From Talinum fruticosum (taxonomy: Eukaryota; Streptophyta; Magnoliopsida; Caryophyllales; Talinaceae), in assembly GCA_021018815.1 (NCBI GenBank), contig JAITYX010000009.1, positions 3,536,501-3,600,500 on the forward strand: DNA of 64,000 bases, read 5' to 3'. The translations under genes were made by a program, and so were the position numbers. Under the pieces are notes generated by a model. The model did no database searches and was not told the origin of the DNA. It saw only the letters and a list, made by a program, of their open reading frames with translations. Shown piece by piece: positions 1 through 10,785 of this stretch (its first letter is position 1; every line of letters begins with the position of its first letter).

Positions 1-133
1 TAACCGGAGTACCGGAGTAATGGCCGTCGATGTCGTCAGGAGGAGGTTGAGATTTCTGCGAATCTGGAAGCTCTTCTGAAACTTCGTCGCCATGGCTGCC
101 CTCAATCAAGGTCTGGGAGCTCGGAATCGCCAT
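1..133 (-). CDS. N-terminal part of an unrecognised host protein (runs off the left edge)
   Basis: A minus-strand ATG at 133-131 opens a frame that stays open for 44 codons to the window edge. It begins MAIPSSQTLIEGSHGDEVSE and is rich in Ser, Pro and Asp/Glu, so it looks like an acidic, probably disordered N-terminus. I see no signal peptide or recognisable domain. The start is supported by what lies upstream on the same strand: a (CT)n/(GA)n tract, a telo-box-like AAACCCTAG near 295-303 and a TATA box at 477-470, the usual layout of a plant promoter and leader. It is the only stretch that does not look like transposon DNA. The function cannot be told from 44 residues. Confidence 0.6.
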   Translation of the reverse strand, partial: MAIPSSQTLIEGSHGDEVSEELPDSQKSQPPPDDIDGHYSGTPV

Positions 134-197
134 TGATGGAGGAGGAGAGAGAAAACCCAAAAACAGACAAACAAGGACGCCACGCCGCGACACGCCT

Positions 198-203
<6 letters not shown>

Positions 204-260
<57 letters not shown>

Positions 261-274
261 CTCTCCCTCTCTCT
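204..274. repeat. (CT)n microsatellite in the 5' leader
   Basis: An almost pure CT run of about 70 bases with one or two interruptions. On the gene's strand it reads (GA)n and lies in the predicted 5' untranslated leader. Confidence 0.9.
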
Positions 275-436
275 ATGATGGGGGTGATTGAAGACTAGGG
301 TTTTGAGGATTGGCTTTTGGGAATGAGAGAGAAAGGGGAAATTTGGGATTTTGCCCAAACAATCGGTTTCCCGCCGTTGGAAGAGCGTACGACTAAGATA
401 GGAGAGAGGTGTGGGGAGGGAGGGAGAGATGACGTC

Positions 437-477
437 GGGATTCTCGTGGGCAGGAACTGAAGGGGAGGGTATTTATA
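437..477 (-). promoter_or_regulatory. TATA box and predicted start region of the left-edge gene
   Basis: Minus-strand TATAAATA lies at 477-470, which predicts transcription starting about 25-35 bases downstream, near 437-447. That gives a leader of roughly 300 bases to the ATG at 133. The leader contains a pyrimidine/purine microsatellite and a telo-box, both common in leaders of broadly expressed plant genes. The exact start site is inferred. Confidence 0.55.
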
Positions 478-739
478 GCACCGGCTGCTCAGCCTTCTGA
501 ATCTGATGTGATGATTCGGCTGCTAGTGATGAGTAGAACATTAGACATTCAGGCCCCACAAAATACTCCTTTTTTTTTCTTTTTTTCTTTTAGGTGTATC
601 GCCCAAACTCTCTCTCCTAGATTTCTTTTGTGCCGCTAACCACGGATTTATAAATTTTGTACAATGATATTTTATTTTGGATTTTTTTAAATTTAATAAT
701 AAAATAATTATAAAAAATAAGATGGTGACATGTTTGTAA

Positions 740-890
740 ATAAGAAGTTTTTAATTACACCTATTATTACGGTTTTTTAATTGATCCGTCGTTATAAGTG
801 GATATGTTCACTTTTAATTACGATGAAAGAATTGCGGTAATAGATGCTCTATTATTATGACTTTTTCATTGAACCGTAATTAAAAGTCGA
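740..890. repeat. Imperfect inverted repeat, possible MITE remnant
   Basis: ACTTTTAATTACG at 810-822 reappears inverted at 875-887, and ATGAAA next to it reappears as TTTCAT. A third TTTTTAATTAC lies near 748. The block is AT-rich and separates the host promoter from the first gypsy LTR. It could be the core of a small foldback or MITE element, but I see no clear ends or target duplication. Confidence 0.35.
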
Positions 891-948
891 TCAACAAACA
901 AAAAATAACATGAGCAATTCTGGTTTTTCCACCTTCACTCTATGCTCT

Positions 949-2937
949 TGTAGACACCTAAAACGTGTCATCCTTATCTCTTTTATTTATGTACTTTATT
1001 TTATAGGCCTAATGATGAAATCTCAATCCTATTTGTGGATTTGGATCATGGACGGTATCACGATTGGCGTGACGGAAGTCATTAAACCACAAAAACCCTT
1101 TAGCACCAAAAAATAAACTTTTTGCCTTGGGTCGACCCAAAATTCATTTTCTTCGAGACGGTCCAAACCCGGTCAAAGCTCCAGAGTCAACGGTGGCCGA
1201 CGCCGCACACGAGCCTTTCAATGCTAAAAAACCACGTTTCATCATCGGCATCCAACCGAGACATGAAGCTAAAATCATCCGTATGACGTCGTCGTGGCCG
1301 GCGCCGCGTTTCATGGTCGAATCACCAAAACGCTACATTTGGCTCCAAATATCTTGCCAAGACATAGAGCTTCCTTTTACAAAAACGACGTCACTTATGA
1401 TCGGCACCGCGTTTGAGGGGATTCTCCCCAAACGGTGTTTTTGCTCGAGTTTAGCTACAACACATAAGGAAGCGAAGAACCATACAACACCGTTTAGTGT
1501 CCTGCGCTATGCACCTTGGCTCGAATCCTGGGGTCCAATTCAATCTTGATTTTGGTTCGATTTTTGTGATTTTCTCAACCTGGTTTCTACTCATTTCGAT
1601 CAATTGTTTAAGCCTAAACCGTATGTCATTTGTGACCTAATCATTTCCTATAAATAGAGAGCTTAGACTCTCATTTGGGAGATGGCTTTTTCCTATTCAT
1701 TATTTTGCTAAAGTCCGATTAAGAGCTATTGAATATTCGCTTATTCCGATCTCTTGGTCTCCCTTCGACTAATCATCCCTACTCTACAAGCATCCGAACC
1801 CTAATATTCCATCAACCACGCACTTCTTCCAACTTACCTTCACAAAAACTCGAAAAAATCCTCATCTAATCACCGTCCTCGGATTCATTTCGAGATCCAA
1901 AACAGAGAGTGGGACAACTTGAGGGCCCCAAATCGGCCTTCAAACCATCGTGTATTTAATTAAATTATTTATCATTTTCAGTATTGTGGAGAAAGATGCA
2001 ATGGCGTTTAATTCATCCTCGCCCCATGTAATATTTTTAATTTCCGTTTTCGTTTTCTTTTACTTTTTTTCTTTTCATTTCTTTATTGATTTCGTTTATT
2101 GCTTTTATGTTTTCTTTTTATCGCTTTCGTTAGCATGCTTTGATTTCTTTGAATTTCACATTGTATTATGCTGTGTATCTATTTTTAATGCGTTATATAA
2201 ACTCACCTCTCAAATTAGTAAAGATCGTCTTTTGATGAGCGGAATGGAAGGGCTTATCCCTACGTTTTGTACCATCGCCCCGAATCTGGATTTTTGGTTC
2301 TAGACCGATGGAGTCAATTTTAGACCTCTTCCAAGCTTAGTTTTCCCATATGGAAGAGTATTTCTTTATTTTATTCTTGTTAGTTTTCGTTCTTAAACCG
2401 ATCGGCAACTTTGTTTTCTTATTTATTTCTCCTAATTTGTTTCTCGCCTTTTCCGATCGAAAAATAACCAAAAAAGGGTTTTTAGATCCGACAGTCAGTG
2501 CCAAGGACCGAGATTAATCACCTCAATCACAACCCCGCCCGGCGCCGCCACCATACTAGACAGGCTCTCGCCGGCTTTGGATGGTTAATAGTGAAGTTTC
2601 GGTCCAAGTCGTGTTTTCACACTCGGTTTGGCCCAAAAGCCCTATGGCGTAACGAAATTAACCCTAATTTGTTTTATTTTTAGTTGTGAAATAATATTCG
2701 GGTTTCTAAAAATAATTCCTAAAATAAAGTGATTAATAAAACCGCCATTTAATTTTACTTAATTTATTTTAAATTAGATTATAAAACTTAGAAATCCTAA
2801 TAAGAGATTCATCCCCACTTTCAAAAACTATGACCTTTCAAAAATCAAATCATTTCCATCTTCAAAAGAGAAAAATCCCGCCCAATTCGTGGGGAAGCTC
2901 GGGACTCGGCTTCGGCCCGGGGCCCGTGGTTCCTACA
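949..2937 (+). repeat. Gypsy LTR 1 (5' LTR of element 1)
   Basis: Runs from TGTAGACACC to GTTCCTACA, about 1,990 bases. The same order of blocks recurs at 20315-22215 and 39370-41367, and inverted at 42968-41369. A TATA box (TATAAATA) sits at 1649-1656, followed by the conserved GAGAGC...GACTCTCAT stretch. The copy is clearly diverged from the other LTRs. The reading frames inside it (for example 1127-1549) are chance frames. Confidence 0.8.
1649..1656 (+). promoter_or_regulatory. TATA box of gypsy LTR 1
   Basis: CCTATAAATAGAGAGC is conserved in position with LTR 3 (40091-40098), where the core promoter of the element should lie. Confidence 0.65.
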
Positions 2938-2957
2938 GTGGTGACTCCATTGGAGAT
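2938..2957 (+). other. Primer binding site of element 1
   Basis: Directly after the LTR end comes GTGGTGACTCCATTGGAGAT, the place and style of a plant gypsy primer binding site (TGG-start, tRNA 3'-end complement). Which tRNA it matches I cannot state securely. The equivalent site is missing after LTR 2. Confidence 0.6.
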
Positions 2958-3742
2958 CATCACTTATTAAGAGGGCGAAACTTGAAAGTTTGAGTTGTGA
3001 GTATTCGTAATGTATTTGCATTAGGCATCCCGCATTTAGGCAACCTCGAACATAGTTATTTTTAATATTGTTTGACATTTAGACTTTACCTTTTTAAGAA
3101 CAATTTTTAGAAGAGGTTCGAATCGCTAACTCAGACGAGCGCAACTAGGCTCGATTGTCGTGGAGGTGGTACCTCTTACCTCATAGCTCGCCCTCTTGTT
3201 TGGCACTAAGGATTCATGCTTTTCCTATCGTGCACCCCACGGAGGACTAAATGCTCGAACTATGAGACACCATGTATCCTACCTACTTTAATCCCTCTTT
3301 TGACCATAGACCCTTGGTTGTTTAGGTGGTCTCTTGTATCTTTATTTTGCATGCTTGGATGAGTGTGGTTATTTTTAGTTTTTAATCTTCTACTTGTGAG
3401 CCTTTAGGTTAGGTTAGGTTAGGTGAGGAGTGCTTATTAGCCCTTACATGGGTACAAATAAAGTACCATAATTAATTTCTTTGAGTTGGTCCATTATTTG
3501 CATTTTAGGCAAAAGTCAAAAAATTACCTTTCTCTTTTTTTTTTTTTTAGGTCAGTCCATTAATTGCATTTATGAGTCATCCTAAAATTCATCTTAGTTT
3601 AGACAATCTAGGTTTCAGCAGCCACTCGCCAGTCAGTCCGTAAGAGTTCTACTAAGGACCCCTTCTATCTCTTCGATCGATCGATCTGTTTTAGGATTTT
3701 GACTTTTTATTTTCTACATTCCATTTTGCTTTTCCATTTTTC
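2958..3742 (+). other. Untranslated leader of gypsy element 1
   Basis: This stretch resembles 22222-22800 of element 2: shared phrases include TTATTAAGAGGG, GCATTAGGCATC and ACCATGTATCCTACC. It has no convincing coding frame. A short AGGTT run (3413-3426) and a T-rich run (near 3535-3549) are the only simple repeats. Confidence 0.5.
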
Positions 3743-4200
3743 ATTAGCCAAAATAAATTCATCTAAAATTAGGTGAATTCATTTACATTTTTTATTTTTC
3801 ATTAGCCAAAATAAATTCATCTCAAATTAGATGTTGTATTTTTTATTTCTTATTTAGCCAAATAAATTCATCTCAAATTAGGTGAGTCCATTTTATTTTT
3901 CATTTACCCAAAATAAATTCATCTCCAATAAGGTGAGTCCATTTTGCAATTTTATTTTTCATTTAGCCAAAATAAATTCATCTCAAATTAGGTAAGTCCA
4001 TTTTCCATTTTTCATTTTTCATTTAGCCAAAATAAGTGCATCCCAAATTAGGTGGGTCCGATTTTACATTTGGCATTTTCATTTAGGAAAAACAAATCCT
4101 TCTTCAATTAGGAATAATCATTTATGCATTCCAAGTATGCATTAACCAAATCAACAAAATCATCCCAAATTAGGGCATGAGCATCATTACATTTCATTTC
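3743..4200 (+). repeat. Tandem repeat array of about 50-60 bp units in the gypsy leader
   Basis: About seven diverged copies of a unit reading roughly ATTTAGCCAAAATAAATTC then ATCTCAAATTAGGTGAGTCC and a T-rich spacer. Copies start near 3743, 3801, 3852, 3902, 3961, 4021 and 4081. The spacing varies because the T-rich part changes length. Element 2 lacks the array because of a deletion. Confidence 0.8.
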
Positions 4201-4652
4201 ATTTGTTTTGCATTTTGTATGTGTATCCAAATAAAAGGCATTCTTAGGATGTGTTTGTTTCAATGGAAAATATATTCTCGGAAAATTATCATTCTATTTT
4301 CCGCCGTCCGGTAGCATAAGTGGTGGATAAATATTTTCTGGGGAAAATAATTTCCTCAATCAAGGGAAAATAAATTTCTTTTTATGAGGAAGGAAATTAA
4401 TTTTCCTCTATCTCAATCAAGGGAAAACAAAGTCTTATCAATGGGAGTTCAAGTTCTAAACTTCTCTTACTTTGCAACCTTCAGTTTCTTTTTCCAAGTT
4501 TTGTCCTTGTCTTTTTCCTTTTTTGTTGTAAAGTTCATAGATAAAAAATAATTTTTACAATATTTGTTTATTTTTTTAATTTCTATTATTTTATATATGG
4601 AAAAGTTTGATCATAGGGAGATGTACAAACTTATCAAATTTAGGTGCTCAAC

Positions 4653-4655
<3 letters not shown>

Positions 4656-4690
<35 letters not shown>
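4656..4690. repeat. (AT)n tract left of the MULE
   Basis: A pure AT run that abuts the MULE end. It probably was the insertion target, which hides any 9-bp target duplication. Confidence 0.9.
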
Positions 4691-4692
<2 letters not shown>

Positions 4693-5040
4693 AAGGTTTC
4701 AAGTAAGCACCCTCCTATAGGTAAGCACCAAACAATAGGTAAGCACTTCTAATCTTGACCCTTCAATCTTAATCCAACGGTCTACATTAATAAGCCATTA
4801 TTAACAATTAAAAAAAGGAAAAATATCAAAAAAATTCGGGGGTCGGTTTCAATTTCATCGACATTTCTCATAGTTCCAGTGCACTCTCTCTCTCTCTCTC
4901 TCTACCTCTCGCATCCCCTCCTCTCTCTCTCTACCTCTCACCGCCGGCGGTAACTTCTCCATCGCCGGCACCCGCCTCCGCTCGCCGCCGGTGACGTTTG
5001 TCCACTCGCCGGCACCCAATATGTCGCCCCAACTCCGCCA
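4691..5040. repeat. Left terminal inverted repeat of the MULE
   Basis: Matches the reverse complement of 10441-10787 from the outer end to CCCCAACTCCG near 5030-5040, beyond which similarity fades. Differences include one extra (CT) block and scattered substitutions. The short reading frames here on both strands are by-products of the GC-rich repeat. Confidence 0.85.
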
Positions 5041-5228
5041 AATCGCATCCACTCGTGGCACACAATCTGCCGCAGACTCCCTCTTCTCTCTCGGACTCGC
5101 TTCCGATTCTCGTGCCTCCCATCTCTCTTGTTCCTCGGCTCCAGCACCTGAAACCTTCCCCTTTCTCTCGTCACCAGCAACATGTCACTATTCTCCGACG
5201 AAAATTCATTCTGCGATTCTCCATTTCA

Positions 5229-5277
5229 ATGGAAGGGGAAATTAGGGTTTTTCCCCAAATTCCACAATTTTGTCGAG
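5229..5277 (+). pseudogene. Possible captured first exon inside the MULE
   Basis: An ATG at 5229 opens MEGEIRVFPQIPQFCR and is followed at 5278 by GGTAATTTT, a plausible splice donor. Upstream is a CT-rich leader, and downstream is intron-like AT-rich DNA with small repeats: GAATCATC(C/T)(C/T)GATT three times, and GAGGAAATGATGTGCTTG twice. This could be a captured host-gene 5' end. No domain can be recognised. Confidence 0.25.
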
Positions 5278-6550
5278 GTAATTTTTTCCGAACATCTTCA
5301 ATCACAATTGTTCAATTAATCACCTTAAAAACAATAGCCATATAAGTTTATTGATTAGGGTTGAATTGATCTTAGAGTAGGGTTGATCTGTAGAGCTCTT
5401 TTCTCGACTAATTTAATCAGCTTTATTGAATGGAGCAACAAACCTTTTGCCATACATGTATTTCTAATTGGTTGTATTTCATCGTCGATTCAATTGAGGA
5501 AATGATGTGCTTGTTTATATAAAGTCCGATCTGTTCAGGAATCATCCCGATTTGTAGATTGCACTACTTCGGTTTATTGTTCGAGAATCGGTGTATTGTT
5601 CGAGAATCATCTTGATTTGTGCCTTGTAGTTGATTAGTGGATTACATTACTTCAAGTGGAATCATCCCGATTCGTTAGATTCGATTGAGGAAATGATGTG
5701 CTTGGTGGGTGTATATTGAACCATGCCAAATTGCGTAAATCTGTAGTGATTATCTTGGTAAATATATGTTTCATCCGAATGCCGAATTGTGATGATTGTT
5801 TTGCACTATAGTTCTCCTTGTTTTCAGCTATGATTGTGATCTATGGTGTTGGCTTATACTTTTGTTTAGAGTGTGGTAGGCTGCGTGAAAGGTGTAGATT
5901 ATGTCAAATTCTTTCTGGTGGTTGTGATCTCGCTTGTTTCTTTGCGTGCTTAATGTGTACGTCTCGCTAACCGCACGACACTTCTTCCAGGTGCAAGAAC
6001 AACACGAACAACTTAGTTCTTGCTCTTGTGCCAAAATTCACAAAGTTGCACACCCTCTTGATGTATGTTTGCCATAGCATCTTTCGGTCTCGTTAACTTG
6101 CAAACTCAAATATGACCAACAAAAACTGCTCGAGCTCTATTTCTTAATCCTCTCGTCCCAGGAGCAAATAACATCTCCTACATGATATGGTCTTGTTAGA
6201 CCTTAGCTGAAGTTAGGTAAACTCATCTCCTACATGAAATAACATCTATGTGAAGTTAGGCAAAACAATGCAACAGAAGGCAAACAATTGAAACAATGCA
6301 ACGTAAAATGGAGTAAACAGACTTAATGTAATCTATTGATTCTACCATTTCCTGGACTTTCCAAGTAAACTAATCCTTGTACTTTCCTTACCAACTTTCA
6401 CATTTTTCACAACATAAAGCAAACAACATTTCGTTCATTATGAGTTGGCTATATTACATATCAGTACCAATGGTGAAAATATTTACATGGAATAAAAACT
6501 AACCGGCATAAATTTGTAGAATTAAGTTTTTTTTTTCACATAGATGTGCA

Positions 6551-6621
6551 AGCCTATTAGCTTAATCGGTAGAGCAATGTGTAATAACACAAAGATGTGG
6601 GTTCAAATCCCACATAGGCTA
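6551..6621 (+). tRNA. tRNA-Ile(AAU)-like sequence, copy 1 (probable pseudogene)
   Basis: The acceptor arms AGCCTAT (6551-6557) and ATAGGCT (6614-6620) pair perfectly. The T arm GTGGG-TTCAAAT-CCCAC is perfect, and a D arm (GCTT...GAGC) is present. The anticodon arm reads TGTG-TAATAA-CACA, a loop of six rather than seven. The order and the TAATAA loop resemble plant cytosolic tRNA-Ile(AAU), as I recall it, with a few bases lost. Sitting inside a MULE and having a short loop, it is more likely a captured, decayed copy than a working gene. Confidence 0.55.
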
Positions 6622-6863
6622 TTTTCGACTAAGAATTTCCTTAAAACATCAAATAAAAATGCAAAAATTGTTCAAAAATAAAAAATTCAGCAGGAACTAA
6701 GAACTCAATATACTCAATATACTAAATTTTATGTTCAAGCTTGACTAGTCATTCTCTTTATTGATTAGCATCCTTTCCTACATATTACACTTATCCAAGA
6801 CCTTAGTAGCTTCAAGTTCGATTCTTTTGAACACGATCTGGTAAAATAGTGCATAGATGTGTA

Positions 6864-6933
6864 AGCCTATTCGCTTAAAGGTAGAGCAATGTGTAATAAC
6901 ACAAAGATGTGGGTTCGAATCCCACATGGGCTG
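6864..6933 (+). tRNA. tRNA-Ile(AAU)-like sequence, copy 2 (probable pseudogene)
   Basis: Second copy, 313 bases downstream. Acceptor AGCCTAT pairs with ATGGGCT (one G-U pair), the T arm is GTGGG-TTCGAAT-CCCAC, and the same short anticodon loop is present. The D region has lost bases (GCTTAAAGGTAGAGC). The shared short loop shows that the defect came before the duplication. Confidence 0.5.
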
Positions 6934-7140
6934 TTTGCAACTAATAATTTGCTTCGGACATCAAATAAAAATACAAAAATTATTCCAAAAATAAGAAATT
7001 CTACTCGGAACTAAGAACTCAATATGCTGAATTTTATGTTCAAGCTTGGATAGTCATTCTCTTCATTGATTAGCATCCTTGCCTATGTATTACACTTGTC
7101 CAAGGCCCTAACGACCTCAAGTTGAACTACCACCAACTTT

Positions 7141-7640
7141 TACGCACGTTGTTAGCTTCAAATAAATTCATGAGTCACCGAAATAAATTCGAAAGCTCAA
7201 TATGGTATGAAAAAATTCAAAAAGCTCAAGATAGCATGAAATTACCCGAAACAAATTTAGTAAGCTCAATATGGCATATTCGTTCATAATGGCTGTATAC
7301 TTTTGCTAAACATTAACAAATGACTCGAATATTCATGCAAAATAGTCAAGATTTTCAAGAAGATAAAATTGAGTAGCTACAACATTGTTTACATTCGAAT
7401 CAAATGATAAAAGGATTACATTTGAATCAACCATTGTTGACATTCGAATCAAATGAAAAAAATACACCTATAAGTTAAGGAACATGACTAGTCTTCGGCA
7501 ATCTTCAAAGTTCCCCCTTGTAATCGAACACACACACACCAACACATCTTCAGTTGACCTTAAAAACATTCAAACAATTAGAGTATGGAAAAATTATATT
7601 ATCAAAGATTACAAATAACATAACGATTTTTTACCGTAAG
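7141..7640. other. MULE interior without a gene
   Basis: AT-rich DNA with loose repeats of AAATTCA...AGCTCAA(G/T)ATGGCATGA and CATTCGAATCAAATGA. It probably contains the 3' untranslated part of the transposase gene. No coding frame is convincing. Confidence 0.4.
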
Positions 7641-9823
7641 TTAGGAAAATGTCCTTGTAGGACAATTACGACTATCATGGTGAGCGTGTTGTCCACAAGT
7701 TTTACAAAGTCTCAATCGTTTCGCTTGTTGCTCCATTGCCTTCTCTTTTCCACCTTTAATCCGTTTACCGCTTCCTTTAGTGTTACATTATTTAGGCGGA
7801 AGAATGTCAATTTGCTCGGGAGCACTTGATCCAATAAACGATTCCAACTCACTTATTTTGCTTTCACTTGTATCACCACCCAACTCCTTCACCTCCTTCA
7901 TAATATTTTGAATTCCATTGCCAACAATTGCGAGCTTTTCAAGGTCTCTACCAAGCAACTTGCATGCAATCAAATAAATCTAACCAATTTCTTGAAATTT
8001 TCCTATCTTCACGGTCCATTTGAGAGTGTCCCTGTAAAAGGATGTCGTCCACATGAAAATTTGGTTTGCTTGCCTAGGCATTTTAGTCCGTCGGTTTAAA
8101 TTATAATAGGAAGGCAATTCACGCAAGGACTTTCCCTTCAAAACACATAAAATGTGGCAACAAGGAATACCTCCACATTTAAACATCTTACATGAGCAAT
8201 ATGCCACATGAGAGGAGGGGTCATATATAACTTGCCTTTTCAAAGCCTTGTTTCGACTATTATCTCGCTATAATAAGTATTTGCCCCTCATCCATTACTT
8301 GGTTATCCTCAATCTCACAATCCATAAATGCATTCCAAAACTAAGCTTGAAACTTATAAAAATTAGCATAAGTAAAGATTTCACCTGCATGCTTCTCCAA
8401 ATCTTTGTTGGTCTTCAATATAGGCACTTAAGTAGAAATATTATTATCCGCCTGTAATCGCCCATGTCTTTGCAGCTCCAATGCACTCTCAAATCGCATC
8501 CGTAACTCAACCAAACTCAAGTGTGGATTGGTGAAATCACTAAAAATCAATTCACTTTCGGATCTTGATGTTGTCCTCAACACTTCTCCTAAAAATAAAT
8601 CCCTAAAATATGCAGATATCCACCATTCTCGAATATCATACAAATGAGACAACCATGTATTATTTTGCAATCCAAAATCTTAAATAACAATTTGCCACCT
8701 TTCTTCAAATTCTATTGGATTCTCTGAATTGTACACACATGACTTAAATCGAGCAAGAAAATCATTGTTACTATTCAAAGAAAATCCCCCTTCTCGGACA
8801 ATTTTCTCATTATATGCCAAATGCAAAATCTATGAGTAATTGAAGGGAATTTTGCTTCAATTGCCACTTTCATTGCAGGATCTTGATCGGTAATAATACA
8901 AACAAGCATGTGACCCCCATTGCATCCAAAAACTTATCAAACAACCACATAAATGATTCTGCTTTTTCATCCCCCAAGAATGCAGCCCCAAATGTAACAC
9001 ATAACCTATGGTTATCTAACCCCGTGAATGGGGCAAATATCATTTTGTATCGATTAGTGTCATATGTTGTATCAAAAGAGACAACATTACCATATAGCGA
9101 ATAATTCGGTCTCGCAATAGTATCCGCCCAAAACACATGTTTGAGTGTACCATCAACTTCTAACTCATAGGCAAAATAAAAGGATGGATGAATGCCTTGC
9201 TTCCTCTTAAAATTCTCAATAAACATTTGGGCATCGGAATCCTTGATAAATGTTTTTAAGTCTCGTCCGAAAGTTTTTCAAATCTTATTTACTACATCCA
9301 ACATTTTCAAAACCGCCTACATGCTCCTTAATGATGCGGTGAGCTTTAGAAGGACCAATATTAGCACAAGTGAGTGACTTGAATAAAGTCCTATGCACAC
9401 TATTTACGCATCTATTAGAATTTAACATATGATGTTTCCTTGGAGTGGCAAGTAAATGTGTATGGCCTTCATGAAACTTAAAAAGCACATATGCTCCATT
9501 TTTTGTTCTTTTATAACCAATCATTGCATTACATCCTTCCCTAGTCAACTTCATTCTTCGATTGGGATTTGGATTAGTAGAAGCTCTTCTAAAACCTTGT
9601 TTAGAACACACAAAATACTTATACTTTTCAACACCTTCCTTATCCTTCTTAGATGACCATTTCCGAATACTAAAACCAACACGATGAGCATAAGATTTAT
9701 AGAATTTCTCACATTCTTCCAAGTTGGCAAACTCTAATCCTTCCTTCGGTTTCAACTCGTCCTCACATAAGGGTATCCACTCTTTGATTACAGGTGTAGG
9801 ACTTTTCCATTTTTAGGTGTGCA
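7641..9823 (-). pseudogene. FAR1-related MULE transposase, broken
   Basis: Domains in order on the minus strand: a FAR1-type DNA-binding domain (9755-9285, with FYKSYAHRVGFSIRKWSSKK); a MULE transposase core (9226 to about 8850, with GNVVSFDTTYDTN and then a TDQDPAMK segment); a SWIM-type zinc finger (8200-8130, CSCKMFKCGGIPCCHIL); and a C-terminal zinc knuckle (near 7700-7660, CKTCGQHAHHDSRNC). This is the architecture of FAR1/FHY3-related and MuDR-like transposases. The frame is broken by stops near 9283, 8680 and 7788 and by frameshifts. Two of the frameshifts fall in runs of five G (8914-8918 and 8786-8790) where one more base would restore the frame. Confidence 0.8.
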
Positions 9824-10273
9824 ATGTTGTTCACCCTTTTTCGAGTTGCTTCCATATCATCTACAAAAGTAATGAACTAAAAATTAACACTATAAATTCA
9901 GCATCGCTTCCATATCATCTACAAAAGTCCCTAATCTATTGTTATAGCAAGAGAGCAAAATTAACATATACTCTAAATTTTGCCAAATAGAGGACATCCG
10001 ATCTAAAAGCAACATCACTCAATATAATCACTATGACAAACTAATACTCGTGAAAGCAAGAGTGAAGATGAACATATACCATAACTACACTTAACAACTT
10101 AGTCACTATTAGCTTGAATCTCCATAAAACCTATTTAACTATCACTAAATCTATAAAACCAATTCAACTAACCAAAAGTAATAATCCATAAAACCAATTG
10201 AATTAATATAAATAAAAACACACAAGTCCCCCCACCCCCACTTTAACTTTTTACAGGAAAAATATATTCTTAC

Positions 10274-10370
10274 TTTCGGTTTCGGCATTGACGAAGTCGG
10301 CAAGCTCTTTTCCGGCGAAAACAGTGAGACCCTCGGTGTTGGTGCTGCAATTTTCGTGCAATGTAGCCAT
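10274..10370 (-). CDS. Possible first coding exon of the MULE transposase gene
   Basis: A minus-strand ATG at 10370 opens a 32-codon frame (MATLHENCSTNTEGLTVF...) ending in a good donor, AAA|GTAAGA, at 10273. It lies just inside the right terminal repeat and points to the transposase. I could not fit it in phase to the FAR1 exon through a clear acceptor, so the link is tentative. Confidence 0.3.
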
Positions 10371-10440
10371 GATGACAAGTCCAAGTGGCCGCAATTTTCG
10401 AGCAATGGAACCTACGTTACTCGTGACCCGGGCTGAAATC

Positions 10441-10785
10441 TCGCCGGAGTTGGGGCAACGGATTGGGTGCCGGTGAGTGGACGACCGTCACCAGCGGCGA
10501 GCGGAGGCGGGTGCCGGCGATGGAGAAGTTACCGCCGGCAGCGAGAGGTAGAGAGAGAGAGGGAGGGGATGCGAGAGGTAGAGAGAGAGAGAGTGCACTG
10601 GAACTATGAGAAATGTCGATGAAATTGAAACTAACCCCCGAATTTTTTTGATATTTTTCTTTTTTTTTTAATTGTTAATAATGGCTGATTAATGTCGACC
10701 GTTGGATTAAGATTGAAGGGTCAAGATTAGAAGTGCTTACCTATTGTTTGGTGCTTACCTATAGGGGGTGCTTACTTGAACCCTT

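Larger units (their letters stand above)
6541..7140 (+). repeat. Two-copy tandem duplication (about 310 bp) containing the tRNA-like sequences
   Basis: Both units run from the tRNA-like sequence through ACATCAAATAAAAAT, GGAACTAAGAACTCAATAT, TTTTATGTTCAAGCTTG and GATTAGCATCCTT. The match is close, with scattered changes. Unit 1 starts near 6541 and unit 2 near 6854. Confidence 0.75.

Noticed and set aside
1127..1549. 140-codon open frame
   Set aside because: Lies entirely inside gypsy LTR 1; no domain is seen and it does not look conserved in LTR 2 or LTR 3.
3413..3426. AGGTTAGGTTAGGTTAGGT run resembling a telomeric repeat
   Set aside because: Only about four units of a 5-base motif, unlike the plant TTTAGGG repeat, and inside a retrotransposon leader.
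3743..4200. Regular repeat array considered as CRISPR
   Set aside because: Plant nuclear context, diverged units, variable T-rich spacers and no cas genes; an ordinary tandem repeat.
4855..5345. Multiple overlapping frames on both strands, including Ser/Pro-rich peptides
   Set aside because: They fall in the MULE terminal inverted repeat and recur at 10441-10600; repeat composition, not genes.
5828..6034. 68-codon minus-strand Cys-rich frame
   Set aside because: No family recognised and no splice or promoter context; too weak to call a captured gene.
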